Of a DNA stretch of 9,713 bases, positions 6,622-9,713 are shown piece by piece (the first letter of the stretch is position 1; every line of letters begins with the position of its first letter). The position numbers were made by a program, and so were the translations under genes. This stretch comes from Deltaproteobacteria bacterium (GTDB taxonomy: Bacteria > Desulfobacterota_B > Binatia > UBA9968): the NCBI GenBank assembly GCA_016193385.1, contig JACPSF010000198.1:2205-11917 (forward strand), given 5' to 3'. A model generated the notes under the pieces. The model worked only from the letters and a program-made list of their open reading frames with translations. It was not told the DNA's origin and did no database searches.

Positions 6622-8189
6622 ACTTGGGGGAATTTTTCCTGGAGCATCGCGCGGAGGTCCTGGAGCTTACGCTCGAGCACCTTCTCTTGGTGGGGCTGTC
6701 GACCGGCATCGCCGTTCTCATCGGTGTCCCCGTAGGCATTGCCCTGACCCGTAAGCCGTGGCTGAGCAGGCCGGTGCTGGGATTTGCCAACATCATGCAG
6801 ACCGTGCCGAGCCTGGCGCTTTTTGGCTTTCTCATCCCCCTCAACATCTACCTGTTCCATATCCGTGTCCTGGGGGGAATCGGGGCCCGCACCGCTATTG
6901 CCGCGCTGGTGCTCTACGCGCTTTTGCCGATCATCCGCAACACCTTCACTGGAATTAACAGCGTCGATCCAGCCATCCGGGAGGCGGGGAAAGGTATGGG
7001 GATGACCGACCGGCAGCTCCTGTTTCAGGTGGAGATTCCACTCTCCGTCGGGGTTATCCTCGCCGGCATCCGCGTCGCCACGGTCATCTCGGTCGGCACG
7101 GCGACCATCGCGGCGGCCATCGATGCCGGCGGATTGGGCCGCTACATCTTCCGCGGGCTCAGAATGAACGACAACACGCTGATTCTGGCGGGCGCGGTTC
7201 CGGCCGCCCTGATGGCTTTGGCGGCCGATCTGCTTTTGGGTTGGGTGGAGCGAGCTTTTAGCTCGCGGATTTTCGGCCGGCTCAAAAAACGGAGCATCGC
7301 GTGGGCTTCTGTTGTGGCCGTGCTAGGGTTGGCGGTTGGGATCTGGATCGCGCTCTATCCGGGTAAGGCATCCCACCGCGTCGCTGTAGGCTCGAAGGAC
7401 TTCACCGAACAAGTCATTCTGGGCGAGATGCTGGCACAGGCGATCGAGACGAAGACGGATCTCGCGGTGGAGCGCCGCTTCGATCTGGGTGGTAACCTCG
7501 CGCACCAAGCCCTGGTGGCGGGGGAGATCGATGCTTACGTCGAGTACACGGGCACGGCGCTGACCGCGATCCTCCATCACCGTCCCTTGACGGATCCCAA
7601 GGAGGTTTACCGGCAGGTCAAAGAGGATTACGAGGCGAACTTCGGTCTCGAGTGGACCCAGCCGCTGGGCTTCGAGAACACCTTCGCTATCTTGGTCCGT
7701 GGCGAGGATGCCCGCCGGCTCCATCTCCAAGCCATCAGCGATATCGCCCCCTATGCGCCGAAGTGGCGGGCCGGATTCGGTCAGGATTTCATGTCCCGGC
7801 CCGACGGCTACGAAGGATTTGCCCGAACCTATCGACTTAAATTTTCCGAGTTGCGCGAGATGGACCTCTCGCTGACCTACCGCGCCCTGGTGGAGCGGCA
7901 GGTGGACCTGATCGCCGGCAATTCCACGGACGGGTTGATCGCCCGCTACCAGCTGGTGCAGCTCCGGGATAACCGCCGCTACTTTCCCCCCTACGATGCC
8001 GTTCCGGTGGTGCGCCGGGAGACGCTGAGGAAATATCCGGAGGTGCGGGAAGCGCTGAGAGCGCTGGGCGGGTTGATTACTGTGGGCGAGATGAGGCAAT
8101 TAAACTTTGAGGTGGACGGGGAGCACCGCCCGATCCGGGAGGTCGTGCGGGATTTTCTTGCCAAAAAGGGGATTAGTGGCCCGAGGTGA
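6618..8189 (+). CDS. Fused ABC permease / substrate-binding protein, betaine or ergothioneine (EgtU) type
   Basis: A 523-residue inner-membrane protein combining two usual subunits of the glycine betaine/choline/carnitine (OpuCB + OpuCC) class. Residues 1-220 are the permease: several membrane helices and the EAA loop EAGKGMGMTDRQLLFQVEIPL (122-142) that docks the ATPase. A further membrane helix at about 228-247 links to the binding domain (about 254-518), which opens with VAVGSKDFTEQVILGEML and contains DAYVEYTGT (305-313), AGNSTDGLIARY (433-444) and YFPPYDAVPVVR, all typical of the quaternary-amine-binding family. The binding domain is therefore tethered outside the membrane. The same fusion and similar length are known in EgtU, the ergothioneine importer, which was long annotated as OpuC-like. 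The divergent egtD-like gene makes ergothioneine or hercynine a reasonable substrate, but choline or glycine betaine remains possible. Translation is coupled to the ATPase by ATGA. No damage is seen here. Confidence 0.9.
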   Translation: MNLGEFFLEHRAEVLELTLEHLLLVGLSTGIAVLIGVPVGIALTRKPWLSRPVLGFANIMQTVPSLALFGFLIPLNIYLFHIRVLGGIGARTAIAALVLYALLPIIRNTFTGINSVDPAIREAGKGMGMTDRQLLFQVEIPLSVGVILAGIRVATVISVGTATIAAAIDAGGLGRYIFRGLRMNDNTLILAGAVPAALMALAADLLLGWVERAFSSRIFGRLKKRSIAWASVVAVLGLAVGIWIALYPGKASHRVAVGSKDFTEQVILGEMLAQAIETKTDLAVERRFDLGGNLAHQALVAGEIDAYVEYTGTALTAILHHRPLTDPKEVYRQVKEDYEANFGLEWTQPLGFENTFAILVRGEDARRLHLQAISDIAPYAPKWRAGFGQDFMSRPDGYEGFARTYRLKFSELREMDLSLTYRALVERQVDLIAGNSTDGLIARYQLVQLRDNRRYFPPYDAVPVVRRETLRKYPEVREALRALGGLITVGEMRQLNFEVDGEHRPIREVVRDFLAKKGISGPR

Positions 8190-8223
8190 TCTGCCCGTGC
8201 GCTTAGAAGAGAGGAGGCTTAAG

Positions 8224-8940
8224 ATGTTCGGTTATCGCGCCCGAATCGGATATATCACACCCTCGGTTTTCGAGCTCAACGCGTATGATTTTTATCGGAT
8301 CGTGCCCGATGGTGTCGGCCTGGTCGGCGTGGCATGCATGGTGGAAGGGTGGAAAGAAGAGGCCTACAAGAAGGCCCTGGCTCAGGTCGAGAGCTGCGCC
8401 CGGGAGCTTAGCCGGCGCTTTTGCGATTTCGTGATTCACGGCGGCGCGCCATTGGTCCTGAGCCAGGGGAAAGGGTTCGAAGCCGGCTTCATCGAGAAGC
8501 TGCGGGGGATCACCAAGGTCCCCTGTACGACCAGCGTCGTGGCCGCGATGGATGCCTTTCGAGACCTTTCGGCCTCGCGGCTGGCAGTGGTCAATCCTTA
8601 CCCTGCGGACCTCAATGAGAAGCTGGTCGGGTATCTGAAGGACTGGGGATTCGAGGTGACCTCGCTGGTAAGCCTGGACACGGGGTTCACGGAGTGCAGT
8701 ATCGCCTCGGTCGCCGATATCTACCGGGCGGCGAAGCGGGCGGTCCGTGAGGCGAGAGATCCGCAGGCGATCTACATCCCCTGCACGAACTTTCCCGTGG
8801 TCGACGTGATCGAAGAGATCGAAACAGATCTGGGGCTTCCCGTCATCGCAAATATGACCTCCCAGCTCTATGTCGCGTTTAAGGCGATCGGGATGAAGGA
8901 AAAAATCGACGGCTACGGAAAGTTGCTGCGAATGTTATGA
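8224..8940 (+). CDS. Asp/Glu racemase superfamily protein, arylmalonate decarboxylase/maleate isomerase-like
   Basis: Encodes 238 residues. The ATG at 8224 is preferred because GAGGAGG (8211-8217) lies 6 bases upstream; an in-frame extension to 8107 would run back into the transporter gene and read non-homologous sequence. The fold is the two-domain Asp/Glu racemase type, whose members use one or two active-site cysteines. The second cysteine is present (Cys187 in IYIPCTNFPVVD). At the first position there is glycine (FVIHGGAPLVLSQG, Gly74), the arrangement of arylmalonate decarboxylase (Gly74/Cys188, 240 residues) rather than maleate isomerase (two Cys). VPCTTS (99-104) and YPADLNEKL with Tyr126 also line up with that enzyme, but its dioxyanion-hole Thr75-Ser76 are Ala75-Pro76 here. 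The reaction is thus uncertain. The gene starts 34 bases after the transporter stop, so probably the same operon; it may process the imported compound. Confidence 0.8.
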   Translation: MFGYRARIGYITPSVFELNAYDFYRIVPDGVGLVGVACMVEGWKEEAYKKALAQVESCARELSRRFCDFVIHGGAPLVLSQGKGFEAGFIEKLRGITKVPCTTSVVAAMDAFRDLSASRLAVVNPYPADLNEKLVGYLKDWGFEVTSLVSLDTGFTECSIASVADIYRAAKRAVREARDPQAIYIPCTNFPVVDVIEEIETDLGLPVIANMTSQLYVAFKAIGMKEKIDGYGKLLRML

Positions 8941-9085
8941 GGGTGGAGTGGTTTTGCCTTGACTTCCGGCGTCCAGTTAACCGTCTCTTCTCCGTCGGGC
9001 TTTAATTTTTTTCTCTTTCCCCTTGAAACGTTGCTGTAATAGCCATAGTAGCGGACCAGTTGTTCCCCTTTGTTGGGGATATTAT
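8941..9085 (-). pseudogene. Remnant of an IS91-like transposase (C-terminal segment)
   Basis: Read on the minus strand from about 9083, the translation is IPNKGEQLVRYYGYYSNVSR followed by GKRKKLKPDGEETVNWTPEV and then a stop just inside the end of the neighbouring gene (near 8911). The block around KGEQ.VRYYGYYSNVSRGKRKK is one I recognise from the C-terminal half of IS91-family (Y2, HUH-type) transposases found widely in environmental bacteria. The catalytic domain and the zinc-binding N-terminus are missing and there is no start codon, so it is a dead fragment. Sequence after KRKK is less clearly transposase-like. It abuts the stop of the racemase-like gene at 8940. Confidence 0.6.
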
Positions 9086-9385
9086 ATTCGGCGCGGTCCC
9101 GCCGCTGGAGGCCAAAGGCGCTGAGGTGGTAACTCCGGTAACAGTCCCGGCCGGCCAGGCTGTCTTGCAGTCGGTTCCAATGCAGAGGCCCGTTAGCCCT
9201 TTCATGTATCCGGCCGTCTCGACCTCCGTGACCGCGTAGTTGCCCAAACGGATCTTGTTGCTGGCGTCGACAACGGCATTAGCGCCGATGGCCGTGGCGT
9301 TGGTTAAATTGCCTGCGCTAACATCGGCGAGTACTCCTAGCGCGGTATTGTTGCTGCCGGTGGTGTTGTTGGAGAGCGCGGTGGT
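9085..9385 (-). pseudogene. Remnant of a YadA-head/S74-type repetitive surface or fibre protein
   Basis: About 100 codons on the minus strand read TTALSNNTTGSNNTALG, then NATAIGANAVVDASNKIRLG, YAVTEVETAGYMKGLTGLC and VTTSAPLASSGGTAPNI. The NTALG and ATAIGANA...N.IRLGN pieces are YadA/Hia-type left-handed beta-roll head repeats, and the following part resembles the stalk of long proteins ending in S74 chaperone domains. There is no valid start: the open frame extends upstream only through the toxin-antitoxin promoter and into the antitoxin gene. At the other end it runs into the transposase remnant near 9080-9089. It is a fragment, not a functional gene. Confidence 0.6.
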
Positions 9386-9398
9386 CCAATGCGGTATC

Positions 9399-9427
9399 TT
9401 GAAAAAGATCATCAATACGTATATTCT
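9399..9427 (+). promoter_or_regulatory. Candidate promoter of the toxin-antitoxin operon
   Basis: TTGAAA (9399-9404), a 17-base spacer and TATTCT (9422-9427) match the sigma70 hexamers at 5/6 and 4/6. It lies about 47 bases before the antitoxin start, at the left border of the TA unit where the repeat-protein remnant ends. Confidence 0.4.
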
Positions 9428-9441
9428 ACTAGCAGATACGT
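9415..9441. promoter_or_regulatory. Candidate operator: two ATACGT palindromes 21 bp apart
   Basis: The self-complementary hexamer ATACGT occurs at 9415-9420 (within the 8-bp palindrome ATACGTAT) and again at 9436-9441. The 21-bp spacing is two helical turns, and the pair brackets the proposed -10 box. Type II antitoxins with N-terminal DNA-binding domains commonly repress their own operon from such sites; binding here is an inference. Confidence 0.35.
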
Positions 9442-9473
9442 GCACCCGGTAGTGGGAAAGGACGGCACAGGAG

Positions 9474-9695
9474 ATGAAGACTAAATTAACGCTAACCGTC
9501 GAGAAAGACCTCATCCCTAAAGCCAAGCGATATGCTCAAGCCCGAGGGGGCTCTTTGTCTGGCTTGGTGGAGAAGGCACTTCAGGACATAACCCAAACGG
9601 ACGAGACCCCCTTTTCAAAGCAATGGCGTGGAAAGTTTAAAGCATCCCGTCGGAGGTCGCCCCGCTACAAAGTTTTGTCCCGACGGTATCTATGA
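9474..9695 (+). CDS. VapB-like type II antitoxin (DUF6364-like)
   Basis: Complete 73-residue protein. MKTKLTLTVEKDLIPKAKRY is a beta strand plus helix start of a ribbon-helix-helix-type DNA-binding domain, and GGSLSGLVEKAL is its second helix. The C-terminal part (FSKQWRGKFKA and RYKVLSRRYL) is the basic toxin-contacting tail seen in antitoxins of this family, as I recall it. The start ATG 9474-9476 matches the family's N-terminus. AGGAG directly abuts it, so the better-spaced AAAGGA at 9457-9462 (11 bases) is the likelier ribosome binding site. The TGA overlaps the following ATG by ATGA, the usual coupling of antitoxin to toxin. It would neutralise the PIN toxin and probably repress its own promoter. 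Confidence 0.85.
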   Translation: MKTKLTLTVEKDLIPKAKRYAQARGGSLSGLVEKALQDITQTDETPFSKQWRGKFKASRRRSPRYKVLSRRYL

Positions 9696-9713
9696 TCGTC
9701 CTCGTTGATACAG
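9692..9713 (+). CDS. Start of a PIN-domain (VapC-like) toxin, cut by the window edge
   Basis: Only seven codons are present: MIVLVDT. This is the standard first beta strand of PIN-domain RNases ending in the first acidic metal-binding Asp. The ATG overlaps the antitoxin stop (ATGA at 9692-9695). VapC toxins cleave RNA; the rest of the protein lies outside the window, so the call depends on this short start and on the antitoxin. Confidence 0.65.

Noticed and set aside
7323..8099. 258-codon minus-strand open frame
   Set aside because: It is antisense to the substrate-binding domain of the fused transporter protein, which is well conserved; no family features of its own.
9002..9526. Single 174-residue gene starting at a TTG on the minus strand
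   Set aside because: The start lies inside the antitoxin gene, the first 45 or so residues are antisense to the antitoxin gene and its promoter, and the last part is the transposase remnant read out of frame. Only the middle is homologous, so it is listed as a remnant.
1..9713. CRISPR array, tRNA or rRNA genes
   Set aside because: No regularly spaced direct repeats and no tRNA- or rRNA-like stretches were recognised on either strand by eye.

Overview
The window is about 60% GC with dense genes, short intergenic gaps and several ATGA start/stop overlaps, so it reads as bacterial chromosome. The gene set (a full asparaginyl-tRNA synthetase, a histidine methyltransferase of EgtD type, a fused permease/binding-protein betaine-type transporter, an arylmalonate-decarboxylase-like protein, a GST, and YadA-like and IS91-like debris) would fit an uncultured soil or sediment lineage such as Methylomirabilota/Rokubacteria or a deltaproteobacterial group. 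That placement is an impression from protein style, not a measured result.

Layout. 2-868 (+) is the 3' part of a phospholipase-D-like gene cut by the left edge. 1041-1832 (+) is a complete glutathione S-transferase family gene, convergent with a 411-residue MFS transporter (1904-3139, -). Upstream of the MFS gene on the minus strand lie asnS (3268-4659), a 70-residue lipoprotein overlapping it by ATGA (4656-4868), and an egtD-like histidine N-alpha-methyltransferase (4884-5910) that is split across two frames. Divergent from egtD, on the plus strand, is a transporter operon: an OpuCA/EgtV-type ATPase (5980-6621), a fused permease/substrate-binding protein of OpuCB-OpuCC/EgtU type (6618-8189), and an Asp/Glu racemase superfamily protein closest in layout to arylmalonate decarboxylase (8224-8940). 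8941-9385 is a scar: a piece of an IS91-like transposase joined to a piece of a YadA-head/S74-type repeat protein, both reading on the minus strand. The right edge holds a type II toxin-antitoxin pair, with a complete VapB-like antitoxin (9474-9695) and the first codons of a PIN-type toxin (9692 onward).

The most interesting unit is 4884-8189. The two frames of the methyltransferase together keep the residues known to bind SAM and histidine in EgtD. The divergent transporter has the same fused permease-binding-protein architecture as the ergothioneine importer EgtU. This suggests a histidine-betaine (hercynine/ergothioneine) synthesis-and-uptake locus. Both sides of the divergent pair are damaged in this sequence: egtD has a frame break at about 5400-5415, and the ATPase lacks about 40 residues including the LSGGQ signature, joined in frame at about 6303/6304. 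A strong inverted repeat lies near each lesion. Whether these lesions are biological (locus decay) or assembly/sequencing artefacts cannot be decided from the window.
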